Positions 27,074-35,196 of a stretch of DNA of 64,000 nt are shown one piece after another. Positions within the stretch are counted from its first letter, which is position 1, and each line of letters opens with the position of its first letter. Origin of the DNA: an uncultured Prevotella sp. (GTDB lineage Bacteria; Bacteroidota; Bacteroidia; Bacteroidales; Bacteroidaceae); assembly GCA_934219025.1 (NCBI GenBank), contig CAKQDG010000004.1, positions 5,096 to 69,095 on the forward strand, in the 5' to 3' direction. The notes beneath the pieces are model-generated. The model had not been told where the DNA came from. It did not search any database and worked only from the letters and a program-made list of their open reading frames with translations. The position numbers and the translations under genes were made by a program.

Positions 27074-28027
27074 ATGAATTTCATTTTAGTCGCACTGATT
27101 GTCTTGGGCGGTATCGCGCTGGTTGCAGCCGTGATTCTTTATATCTGCTCCAAGAAATTCGCTGTGCATGAAGACCCGCGTATTGGTCAAGTGGCTGCCA
27201 CATTACCCGGTGCAAACTGTGGAGGTTGTGGATTTGCCGGATGTTCCGGTATGGCAGATGCACTTGTAAAAGGTGCTGATAAAGGGTCTATTGAGGGTTT
27301 GTTCTGTCCTGTAGGCGGTTCGGCCGTGATGGGACAAGTTGCTGACTTGCTTGGTATCGCTGCTGCAAACACAGAGCCAAAGGTTGCTGTCGTGCGTTGT
27401 AATGGTACTTGTGAACTGCGTAAGCGCGTTGCTGTTTACGATGGTTTACAGACCTGTACTGCTGTAAATGCATGTGGTGCAGGAGAAACAGGCTGTGGAT
27501 TTGGCTGTTTAGGCTGTGGCGACTGTACAAAGGTATGTCAGTTCGGCGCAATTGTCATTAATCCTGAAACAGGTCTTCCTGAAGTTGATGAATACAAGTG
27601 TACTGGTTGTGGTGCATGTGCCAAGGCATGTCCTCGTCACGTTATTGAACTTCGTAAGAAAGGACCCAAAGGACGACGTGTTTACGTACGTTGCGTAAAC
27701 AAAGACAAGGGTGCTGTAGCTATGAAGGCATGTAAGGCTGCATGTATCGGATGTGGAAAATGTGCTAAAGAATGCAAATTCGAAGCAATTACAATTGAAA
27801 ATAATCTGAGCTACATTGATCCAGAGAAATGTCGTATGTGTCGCAAATGTGAGGCAGCATGTCCTACAGGTGCAATCGTAGCTGTTAATTTCCCTCCACG
27901 CAAGCCAAAGGTAGAGGCTCCGGCTTCTAATGAGCCTGTATCGGCTCCGAAGGCAGCAACAGCTCCTAATACAAATGAGTCGAAGGCTGCTGACACTAAT
28001 AATGTAGAAACCAATAAGGAGGCATAA
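27074..28027 (+). CDS. rnfB: Rnf complex subunit RnfB (polyferredoxin)
   Basis: 317 residues, longer than the ~190 of E. coli RsxB. One N-terminal helix (about 3-25) anchors it. The Fe-S cluster domain near 49 (CGGCGFAGC) is followed by four ferredoxin-type motifs CLGCGDCTKVC, CTGCGACAKAC, CIGCGKCAKEC and CRMCRKCEAAC, plus extra Cys in between. A Pro/Ala-rich tail of about 50 residues ends the protein. It accepts electrons from reduced ferredoxin and passes them into the membrane complex. Three bases separate its stop from the rnfC ATG. Confidence 0.95.
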   Translation: MNFILVALIVLGGIALVAAVILYICSKKFAVHEDPRIGQVAATLPGANCGGCGFAGCSGMADALVKGADKGSIEGLFCPVGGSAVMGQVADLLGIAAANTEPKVAVVRCNGTCELRKRVAVYDGLQTCTAVNACGAGETGCGFGCLGCGDCTKVCQFGAIVINPETGLPEVDEYKCTGCGACAKACPRHVIELRKKGPKGRRVYVRCVNKDKGAVAMKACKAACIGCGKCAKECKFEAITIENNLSYIDPEKCRMCRKCEAACPTGAIVAVNFPPRKPKVEAPASNEPVSAPKAATAPNTNESKAADTNNVETNKEA

Positions 28028-28030
28028 GTA

Positions 28031-29383
28031 ATGAATTTAAGAACATTTAGAATAGGTGGTGTACACCCCGACGAAAATAAATTGACATCAGAGGTAGCAA
28101 CAAAGGTTGCTGCTTTACCGAAACAAGCGATATTTCCTCTTTCCCAACACATAGGAGCTCCCGCAAAGCCTGTTGTGCAGAAAGGTGATAAAGTAAAAGT
28201 TGGAACGCTTATTGCCGAGGCCGGTGGCTTCGTCTCTGCTCCAATTTATTCATCAGTATCTGGTACGGTGTTTAAGATAGACACAGCTGTCGATGCAACA
28301 GGCTATCGCAAACCCTGTATTATAATTAATGTTGAGGGGGATGAATGGGAGGAAAGTATAGACCGTTCTGAAACGTTGGAAAGCATAAGCGCTCATCCTG
28401 AACTTACACCAGAAGAAATTGTAAATCGCATTAAGATTGCCGGTGTTACAGGTATGGGAGGTGCAGGATTCCCGACTTTCATTAAATTATGTCCACCTCC
28501 CGGAGCCAAGGCAGAATGCGTAATAATCAATGGCGTAGAGTGTGAGCCATACATTACAGCAGACTATCGCCTTATGATGGAGCATGCCGACGAGATTCTT
28601 GTTGGACTGGAACTTTTGATGAAAGGTGCAAAAGTAAACAAAGGTTATATCGGAATTGAAGACAACAAGCCTGCTGCAATTAAACTGTTTGAGGAAAAAA
28701 CAGCAGGAAGAGACGATATCGAAATTGTTCCTTTAGCAAAGAAGTATCCTCAGGGTGGAGAGAAGCAGCTTGTTGATGCTGTGATACGCCGACAGGTTCC
28801 TGCTCCGCCAGCAATTCCTGTAAATGTAGGTGCTATCGTTCAGAATGTTGGAACAGCATTTGCTGTATACCAAGCTGTAATGAAACACAAGCCTTTGTTT
28901 GAGAGATATACTACTGTTACAGGAAAGAGTTTGAGCAATCCTGGAAACTTCCTGGTTCGTATGGGTACACCGATGAAGGAGCTTATAGAAGTTTGTGGAG
29001 GAATGCCGGAAGGAGACAATAAAGTCCTTGCAGGTGGTCCGATGATGGGTAAGGCTCTGACAACAACAGATGTCCCCGTGTGCAAAGGTACAAACAGTAT
29101 CACTGTTCTTACAGATGCAGATGCTAAGAGAAAGAAACCTCAGGCATGCATCCGTTGTGCAAAATGCGTTAGCGTGTGTCCTATGGGACTCGAGCCATTC
29201 TTGCTTGCAACGGCAAGTTCTTTCCATGATTGGGAAAAGGTTGAGCATGAGGACATTACTTCCTGCATAGAATGTGGCTCTTGTCAGTTTACGTGCCCGG
29301 CTCACCGTCCGTTGCTCGATAATATCCGTTTAGGAAAGTCCACCGTTATGGGTATCATACGATCAAGGAATGCAAAGAAATAA
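28031..29383 (+). CDS. rnfC: Rnf complex subunit RnfC (NADH-interacting)
   Basis: 450 residues. An N-terminal barrel-like domain (HIGAPAKPVVQKGDKVKVG) precedes the NADH/FMN region with GVTGMGGAGFPTFIKL and VIINGVECEPYITADYRLM. Two [4Fe-4S] motifs, CIRCAKCVSVCP and CIECGSCQFTCP, lie near 370 and 410. It is the peripheral subunit where NAD+ is reduced using electrons from ferredoxin. A 98-base gap separates it from rnfD, unusual in this otherwise tight operon. Confidence 0.95.
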   Translation: MNLRTFRIGGVHPDENKLTSEVATKVAALPKQAIFPLSQHIGAPAKPVVQKGDKVKVGTLIAEAGGFVSAPIYSSVSGTVFKIDTAVDATGYRKPCIIINVEGDEWEESIDRSETLESISAHPELTPEEIVNRIKIAGVTGMGGAGFPTFIKLCPPPGAKAECVIINGVECEPYITADYRLMMEHADEILVGLELLMKGAKVNKGYIGIEDNKPAAIKLFEEKTAGRDDIEIVPLAKKYPQGGEKQLVDAVIRRQVPAPPAIPVNVGAIVQNVGTAFAVYQAVMKHKPLFERYTTVTGKSLSNPGNFLVRMGTPMKELIEVCGGMPEGDNKVLAGGPMMGKALTTTDVPVCKGTNSITVLTDADAKRKKPQACIRCAKCVSVCPMGLEPFLLATASSFHDWEKVEHEDITSCIECGSCQFTCPAHRPLLDNIRLGKSTVMGIIRSRNAKK

Positions 29384-29481
29384 TCCTGAACCATTCTTTA
29401 ATTGTAAGTGAAAAAGTTTACAAATAAACATGTCTGTAAAAAGTATACTCTAAAGTCAGACAAAAAAGAAACAATAAGAAA

Positions 29482-30489
29482 ATGAGTAAATTAATAGTAT
29501 CTTTATCGCCACATGCCCATGGAACAGACAGCGTGGAGCGCAATATGTATGGAGTCATAATAGCGTTGATTCCGGCATTGTTAGTCTCGTTCTTCTATTT
29601 TGGCATTGGCTCAGCAATAGTTTGTCTCTCCAGTGTCGCCGCTTGCATGTTTTTCGAGTGGTCGATAACAAAATACCTGTTGAAAAAAGAATCCACTGTT
29701 CTTGACGGTTCAGCCATATTAACAGGATTGCTGCTTGGCTTTAACTTGCCTTCAAACCTTCCTGTTTGGATTGTTATAATTGGTGCTCTTGTCGCTATAG
29801 GAGTTGGTAAGATGACATTTGGCGGTTTGGGTTGCAATCCGTTTAATCCGGCACTTGTTGGCCGTTGCTTCTTGCTTGTGTCGTTCCCTGTTCAGATGAC
29901 ATCATGGCCAAAGGTTGGTCAGCTTCTGAAATATACAGATGCGGATACAGCAGCAACTCCATTAAGTGTAATGAAGATGGCAATAAAGGAAGGAAAACCT
30001 GAAATTCTAAACCAGTTGCCAGATTCGTTCAGCATGTTGCTTGGAAATACCGGTCTGAACAACGGAGCCGGAACTATCGGTGAGATATGTGCCTTGGCGC
30101 TCCTCTTAGGCCTTGCATATATGCTGTGGAAAAAAATCATCACTTGGCATATACCGGTAAGTATTTTGGCCACAGTGTTTGTGTTTAGTGGCATAATGCA
30201 CTGTGCTAATCCAGTTTATGCTTCTCCAGTAGCCGAGTTGCTCAGTGGTGGTTTGATGTTGGGTGCCATTTTTATGGCAACAGATTATGTAACATCTCCA
30301 ATGACCTATAAGGGACAGATAATCTATGGCGTTGCGATAGGTTTCCTTACTGTTGTAATTAGAAACTGGGGTGCATATCCAGAGGGAATGTCTTTTGCAA
30401 TTCTCATTATGAATGCGTTTACTCCGCTTATTAATGCTTATATCAAACCGAAACGCTTTGGCGAAGTAGTAAAGAAGGAGGGTAAATAA
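29482..30489 (+). CDS. rnfD: Rnf complex subunit RnfD
   Basis: 335 residues, eight or more transmembrane helices. The covalent FMN site is seen in DTAATPLSVMK near 155-165, where the second Thr of T-A-A-T corresponds to the flavinylated residue of SGAT-type sites. FGGLGCNPFNPALVGR is the typical NQR2/RnfD signature. It is part of the ion-translocating membrane core. Its stop is directly followed by the rnfG ATG. Confidence 0.94.
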   Translation: MSKLIVSLSPHAHGTDSVERNMYGVIIALIPALLVSFFYFGIGSAIVCLSSVAACMFFEWSITKYLLKKESTVLDGSAILTGLLLGFNLPSNLPVWIVIIGALVAIGVGKMTFGGLGCNPFNPALVGRCFLLVSFPVQMTSWPKVGQLLKYTDADTAATPLSVMKMAIKEGKPEILNQLPDSFSMLLGNTGLNNGAGTIGEICALALLLGLAYMLWKKIITWHIPVSILATVFVFSGIMHCANPVYASPVAELLSGGLMLGAIFMATDYVTSPMTYKGQIIYGVAIGFLTVVIRNWGAYPEGMSFAILIMNAFTPLINAYIKPKRFGEVVKKEGK

Positions 30490-31128
30490 ATGAAAAAGTT
30501 AGAATCATCTATAACAAACATGGTTGTTGTTCTTGTTGGTGTTGCGCTTATCACAGGTGCGATTCTTGCATATGTGAACAATATTACAACGGCTCCAATT
30601 CAGGCACAGGCTGAGAAAACCCTTACTGACGGTATAAAGAAAGTAATGGGTGGAAGCGATGATATAAAGGTTGTAAGCAACGACACTGTAAAACAAGAGT
30701 TCAAAGGCAAACAGCTTGCGTATGTAATTCATGTAACTCAAGACAGCAAGGGAAACAATTTGGGAGCAGCCGTAGAGAGCTCATCTACCGGTTTCGGTGG
30801 AGAGTTGAAAGTGCTTGTCGGTTTTAATCCAAACGGAGATATTTTGGGCTATACAATTCTTCAGACAGCTGAAACTCCAGGTTTGGGAGCAAAGGCTCAA
30901 GACTGGTTTCAGAAAGACGGTAAAGGTAACATTATCGGTATGAATCCGTCGTCTGAGCTTACTGTAAGCAAGGATGGAGGAAAGGTAAATGCCATTACGG
31001 CAAGTACAATAACCAGCCGTGCATTTCTTTTAGCCGTAAACAATGCCTATAAAGCTTATTCAAGCAAGAAGTGCAATACATCCGTTGATGCTGCGAGTGG
31101 CGCAACCGAAGTAAATAAAAACAAATAA
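30490..31128 (+). CDS. rnfG: Rnf complex subunit RnfG (covalent FMN)
   Basis: 212 residues with one N-terminal helix (about 10-29) and an FMN-binding domain. The usual flavinylation position reads NAITASTITSRAF, keeping the Thr but with A-S in place of the common G-A. A second motif, DAASGATEV, is found at the extreme C-terminus. ETPGLGAKAQDWFQ is the other family hallmark. It carries electrons on the periplasmic face between membrane subunits. Confidence 0.92.
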   Translation: MKKLESSITNMVVVLVGVALITGAILAYVNNITTAPIQAQAEKTLTDGIKKVMGGSDDIKVVSNDTVKQEFKGKQLAYVIHVTQDSKGNNLGAAVESSSTGFGGELKVLVGFNPNGDILGYTILQTAETPGLGAKAQDWFQKDGKGNIIGMNPSSELTVSKDGGKVNAITASTITSRAFLLAVNNAYKAYSSKKCNTSVDAASGATEVNKNK

Positions 31129-31140
31129 AAGAGTTGAACA

Positions 31141-31725
31141 ATGAATTACTTTAAAATATTATTAAATGGTATAGTAAAGGAAAACCCAACTTTCGTTCTC
31201 CTTTTAGGTATGTGTCCAACTTTGGCCACTACTACCTCTGCATTAAACGGTCTTTCGATGGGACTTGCAACAATGTTCGTACTTATTTGTTCGAACTTGG
31301 TGATTTCTCTTATAAAGAACCTCACTCCAGACATGGTGCGTATACCGGTTTTCGTTGTTGTCATTGCATCTTTCGTTACCATTCTCCAGATGATAATGCA
31401 AGCATTTGTTCCTGCAATATATGCAACGTTAGGTTTATACATTCCACTTATCGTTGTGAACTGTATCATATTGGGACGTGCAGAGGCATTTGCATGTAAG
31501 AATGGTCCGGTAGAGAGTATTTTCGACGGTATAGGAATGGGTGCAGGTTTTTCGATAGCCTTGACTTTATTGGGAGCCGTCAGGGAGTTGCTTGGAGCAG
31601 GAGCAATTTTTGGTGTAACATTACTTCCCGAAACATGCAATATGCTTCTCTTCATACTTCCTCCTGGAGCCTTTATAACCCTGGGTTACCTTATTGCAAT
31701 AGTAAATAAATTTAAGAAGGCATAA
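31141..31725 (+). CDS. rnfE: Rnf complex subunit RnfE
   Basis: 194 residues, six transmembrane helices. Family marks are NPTFVLLLGMCPTLATTTSA at the N-terminus and VNCIILGRAEAFA in the middle, with the conserved Cys in GMCP and NC motifs that, in the paired RnfA/RnfE subunits, hold an iron site within the membrane. It starts 12 bases after rnfG and ends 2 bases before rnfA. Confidence 0.95.
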   Translation: MNYFKILLNGIVKENPTFVLLLGMCPTLATTTSALNGLSMGLATMFVLICSNLVISLIKNLTPDMVRIPVFVVVIASFVTILQMIMQAFVPAIYATLGLYIPLIVVNCIILGRAEAFACKNGPVESIFDGIGMGAGFSIALTLLGAVRELLGAGAIFGVTLLPETCNMLLFILPPGAFITLGYLIAIVNKFKKA

Positions 31726-31727
31726 TC

Positions 31728-32330
31728 ATGGAATATATTTTGATATTTATCTCAGCTATATTTGTAAACAATATAGTTCTGTCGCAGTTCTTGGGAATCT
31801 GTCCATTTCTTGGAGTGTCCCAAAAAGTCAGTACATCATTAGGTATGGGTGCTGCCGTAGCATTCGTTCTAACCCTTGCTACGATAGTTACATACCTTGT
31901 ACAGACATTTATTCTTAATCCTTTCGGCTTACAGTATCTTCAGACGATTGCATTCATACTTGTCATTGCAGCATTGGTTCAGATGGTAGAAATCATATTG
32001 AAAAAAGTTTCTCCAGCCCTGTATCAGGCTCTTGGAATCTTTTTGCCGCTTATAACGACCAACTGTGCAGTGCTTGGTGTCGCAATACTTGTAATCCAGC
32101 GTGACTACAGCTTGCTTCAGAGTGTTGTATATGCCTTCTCCACCGCTATAGGTTTTGGATTGGCACTTACGGTGTTTGCAGGTATAAGAGAGCAACTTGC
32201 TTATGTAAATATACCAAAAGGAATGAAAGGAATGTCGATAGTGCTTGTAACAGCCGGTCTGCTCAGTCTTGCCTTTATGGGCTTTTCAGGTGTTGACGGA
32301 GGTTTGAAAATACTTTTCGGTCTAAACTAA
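31728..32330 (+). CDS. rnfA: Rnf complex subunit RnfA
   Basis: 200 residues, six transmembrane helices, homologous to RnfE but in inverted topology. NNIVLSQFLGICPFLGVS and TTNCAVLGVAIL carry the Cys residues of the shared intramembrane iron site. Last gene of the operon, closed by a strong terminator 33 bases downstream. Confidence 0.95.
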   Translation: MEYILIFISAIFVNNIVLSQFLGICPFLGVSQKVSTSLGMGAAVAFVLTLATIVTYLVQTFILNPFGLQYLQTIAFILVIAALVQMVEIILKKVSPALYQALGIFLPLITTNCAVLGVAILVIQRDYSLLQSVVYAFSTAIGFGLALTVFAGIREQLAYVNIPKGMKGMSIVLVTAGLLSLAFMGFSGVDGGLKILFGLN

Positions 32331-32363
32331 AAACGGTTTAGTAACATACAGATTTTATGAAAG

Positions 32364-32394
32364 GGTTACGGCATCTTTGTCGTAGCCTTTTTTT
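32364..32394 (+). terminator. Terminator of the rnf operon
   Basis: GGTTACG (32364-32370) pairs with CGTAGCC (32381-32387) with one wobble, followed by TTTTTTT. Confidence 0.85.
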
Positions 32395-32467
32395 GTGCAT
32401 TTCAATCAACATAACAGATTTTTATTAAAATAAACAGACTAAAATTTTATATTTGGATTTAAGTTAC

Positions 32468-32475
32468 TATATTTG
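32468..32475 (+). promoter_or_regulatory. Putative -7 box (TATATTTG) for galE
   Basis: TATATTTG lies 20 bases before the galE ATG, giving a short leader. The -33 region is T-rich but lacks an exact TTTG at the right distance. Confidence 0.55.
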
Positions 32476-32495
32476 CAGCACTAAATAAAAATAGT

Positions 32496-33536
32496 ATGAA
32501 AAATATTATTCTCGTAACAGGTGGTACAGGTTTCATCGGGTCACACACGACTGTGGAACTTATTGAAAATGGGTATGATGTCGTTATTGTTGACAATCTC
32601 TCTAATTCCAATGAGAATGTAATAGACGGAATAGAGAAGATAACAGGTGTCAGGCCATCGTTTGAAAAGGTGGATTGCTGCGATTATCAGGCAATGGAAA
32701 ATGTATTCAAGAAATACAAGGGCATCAAAGGTATAATACACTTTGCAGCAAGCAAGGCTGTGGGCGAAAGTGTAAAAATCCCCTTGAAGTATTACAGAAA
32801 CAATATAAACAGCCTCTTGAATATTCTTGAGTTAATGCCCAAATACGATGTAAAGGGAATTATCTTTTCTTCAAGTTGCACGGTTTATGGTCAGCCTTCG
32901 GCAGAAAACCTTCCTGTAACCGAAAAAGCTCCGTTGCAAAAGGCATTAAGTCCATATGGAAATACGAAGCAAGTAAACGAAGAAATAATACAAGACTTTA
33001 TACACAGTGGTGCACCGATAAAGTCCATCATATTGAGATATTTCAATCCGATAGGTTCTCATCCGTCAGCATTGATAGGAGAATTGCCAAATGGCGTTCC
33101 GATGAATCTGATACCTTTTGTTACCCAAACGGCAATAGGTATTTGCGGTGAACTGAAAATCTTTGGCAATGATTACAATACGCCGGATGGAACCTGTATC
33201 CGTGATTATATAGACATTATGGATCTTGCTTCGGCTCATGTCAAGGCAATAGAAAGAATACTGAATGAGACAAACACCGACAATGTTGAAATATTCAACA
33301 TCGGAACAGGACACGGCTTAAGTACGCTCCAGATTGTCGAAGGGTTTGAGAAGGCAACAGGTGTAAAGCTAAATTGGAAATATGCCCCACGTCGTGAAGG
33401 CGACATAGAGAAAGTTTGGGCAGATCCACATAAGGCAAACACCGTTTTGGGATGGAAAGCAACAAGAAGTATCGAAGATACACTCCGTTCCGCATGGAAA
33501 TGGCAACAAAAGCTACGTGCCGACGGGATACAGTGA
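32496..33536 (+). CDS. galE: UDP-glucose 4-epimerase
   Basis: 346 residues, extended SDR. NAD-binding TGGTGFIGSH at the N-terminus, FAASKAVGES near 88, catalytic Ser in SSSCTVYG near 128, and Tyr-x3-Lys in SPYGNTKQ near 152. It interconverts UDP-glucose and UDP-galactose (possibly the N-acetyl forms) for galactose use and surface polysaccharides. It stands alone between the rnf and men operons, with its own promoter and terminator. Confidence 0.93.
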   Translation: MKNIILVTGGTGFIGSHTTVELIENGYDVVIVDNLSNSNENVIDGIEKITGVRPSFEKVDCCDYQAMENVFKKYKGIKGIIHFAASKAVGESVKIPLKYYRNNINSLLNILELMPKYDVKGIIFSSSCTVYGQPSAENLPVTEKAPLQKALSPYGNTKQVNEEIIQDFIHSGAPIKSIILRYFNPIGSHPSALIGELPNGVPMNLIPFVTQTAIGICGELKIFGNDYNTPDGTCIRDYIDIMDLASAHVKAIERILNETNTDNVEIFNIGTGHGLSTLQIVEGFEKATGVKLNWKYAPRREGDIEKVWADPHKANTVLGWKATRSIEDTLRSAWKWQQKLRADGIQ

Positions 33537-33613
33537 TTTTTATAATTATTAAGCTAAGGTAAAAAGATAAACACATGTTCAATTTGACATGTGGTATTTG
33601 TGTTTGTGTTGTT

Positions 33614-33648
33614 ATTATCCTCCGATGTGATATCGGGGGATAATTTTT
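33614..33648 (+). terminator. Terminator after galE
   Basis: ATTATCCTCCGAT (33614-33626) pairs with ATCGGGGGATAAT (33632-33644), one G-T wobble, followed by TTTT. The rest of the gap to menI shows only a short ACATGT inverted repeat. Confidence 0.85.
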
Positions 33649-33741
33649 AGGAAAAATGTAATGAGATAGAATCCTTACTTGTAATTGCTTTAAATCCCAC
33701 ACCAAGAGTAACATACTAAACTTCAATATAAAAACCCAAAT

Positions 33742-34155
33742 ATGAATGTTGATAAAATAAAAGAAATAATAGAAAAGAAACCAAACCTTTCAACGGCACT
33801 CGGTATGCACTTCATCTCTACACCAGATGATGACATATGTATGGCTACAATGAAAGTTGATGAAAGAAACCGCCAGCCATTTGGCTTTCTCAGCGGTGGA
33901 GCTTCACTTGCCCTTGCCGAGAACGTGGCTGGAGTCGGTTCCACAGCCTTGTGTCCAGGTAAGATTTGCGTGGGGGTAAGCGTCAGTGGCGATCATGTGA
34001 AAGCAGTTGAAGAAGGAGATACAGTTACAGCCCTTGCGCACCTTGTGAGCAAAGGCAGAAAACTTCATGTTTGGGATGTTCAGATAACCAATTCCAATGG
34101 AGAGCTTATATCCACCGTGCATGTAACAAACTATATCATTACTCCAAAGAAGTAG
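33742..34155 (+). CDS. menI: Hotdog-fold thioesterase, probable 1,4-dihydroxy-2-naphthoyl-CoA hydrolase
   Basis: 137 residues, PaaI/YbgC-type hotdog fold. RQPFGFLSGGASLALAEN carries the helix-start motif with the catalytic Glu; VGVSVSGDHVKAVEEGDTV and HVWDVQITNSNGELI are the usual beta-strand positions. Because it is the first gene of the menaquinone operon and its stop TAG directly abuts the menF ATG, the likely substrate is DHNA-CoA, released before prenylation by MenA. The substrate is inferred from this context. Confidence 0.85.
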   Translation: MNVDKIKEIIEKKPNLSTALGMHFISTPDDDICMATMKVDERNRQPFGFLSGGASLALAENVAGVGSTALCPGKICVGVSVSGDHVKAVEEGDTVTALAHLVSKGRKLHVWDVQITNSNGELISTVHVTNYIITPKK

Positions 34156-35196
34156 ATGAGAGATAATTATGCCATTTTCCGTTATCCGGATACAGAGGAA
34201 TGTTATATCCTGCAATGCAACAATGAAGATTTGGTTGTGGCAGACACGTACCTTTCTATAGACAATATAGAAGGCTTTGTCTTCGCTCCGTTTCATATCA
34301 GTAAATCCACTCCGGTAATAATTATAAAGAACAGTACACCTGAAAAAATACATTTGCCAGAACTGAGAAAGACAGAGCACGTTGCAGCAGATGAAAAAAG
34401 CAGCAAGCAACAGTATTCTGCCGATTTCAGGAAATTCTATGATTTCGTGGATAAAGGACATGCCGGAAAGGTAGTACTCGCCCGTAGTTCAACACAGATA
34501 ACCGATGAACCATTAGACGCAATGGCAATGTTCACAGAGGCATGCAGGAACAATCCGCATGCATTTACTGCTCTGGTGCATAATTCTGTTTCCGGTACAT
34601 GGCTAATGTCTACACCGGAAATTCTTTTGGAGCATATTGGAAATGACTACCATACAATGGCTCTTGCCGGTACAATGCTTACTTCTTCTCTTGAAAGCGG
34701 AATGTGCTGGAGTGATAAAAACATAGAAGAACAAAAATATGTTGCCGATTATATCCGCAATGCTATAAAACCATATTCTAATGATATAATCGAGAAAGGC
34801 CCGTACACCAGTCGCTCCGGCAATGTGTCGCATCTGCGTACAGACTTTCTTTTCCGTTCTGGAAAAAAAGAAAAAAGTATAGGTGAGATAGTTTCACGGC
34901 TTCATCCCACACCAGCAGTGTGTGGCCTCCCCGTATCGGAATGTGAAACATTTATTATGGAAGTAGAATCATGCGAAAGGGAATATTATAGCGGATTTTG
35001 CGGCGTCGTTACAAATCAAACGGCTGCGCGTCTCTATGTAACCTTGCGCTGCATGAAGATAAATGGTAACGAGCTTACCCTTTATGCTGGAGGTGGAATA
35101 CTGAGGGGCAGCAAACTCGAGGAAGAATGGAATGAGACAATAAACAAAATGCAGGCAATGAAGAATTGCATAATAAAAGAAGTGAAAGATGTATAG
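34156..35196 (+). CDS. menF: Isochorismate synthase
   Basis: 346 residues, chorismate-binding fold, shorter than the ~430 of E. coli MenF because the N-terminal part is reduced. Active-site stretches: GKVVLARSS, TPEILLEH, TMALAGTM, EQKYVADYI, HLRTDFLF, LHPTPAVCGLPVSE and EREYYSGFCGVV. It converts chorismate to isochorismate, the entry to menaquinone synthesis. It overlaps menD by 8 bases. Confidence 0.92.
   Translation: MRDNYAIFRYPDTEECYILQCNNEDLVVADTYLSIDNIEGFVFAPFHISKSTPVIIIKNSTPEKIHLPELRKTEHVAADEKSSKQQYSADFRKFYDFVDKGHAGKVVLARSSTQITDEPLDAMAMFTEACRNNPHAFTALVHNSVSGTWLMSTPEILLEHIGNDYHTMALAGTMLTSSLESGMCWSDKNIEEQKYVADYIRNAIKPYSNDIIEKGPYTSRSGNVSHLRTDFLFRSGKKEKSIGEIVSRLHPTPAVCGLPVSECETFIMEVESCEREYYSGFCGVVTNQTAARLYVTLRCMKINGNELTLYAGGGILRGSKLEEEWNETINKMQAMKNCIIKEVKDV

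Noticed and set aside
33537-33741. Regulatory RNA before the men operon
   Set aside because: The gap is explained by the galE terminator; the ACATGT inverted repeat is too short to support more.
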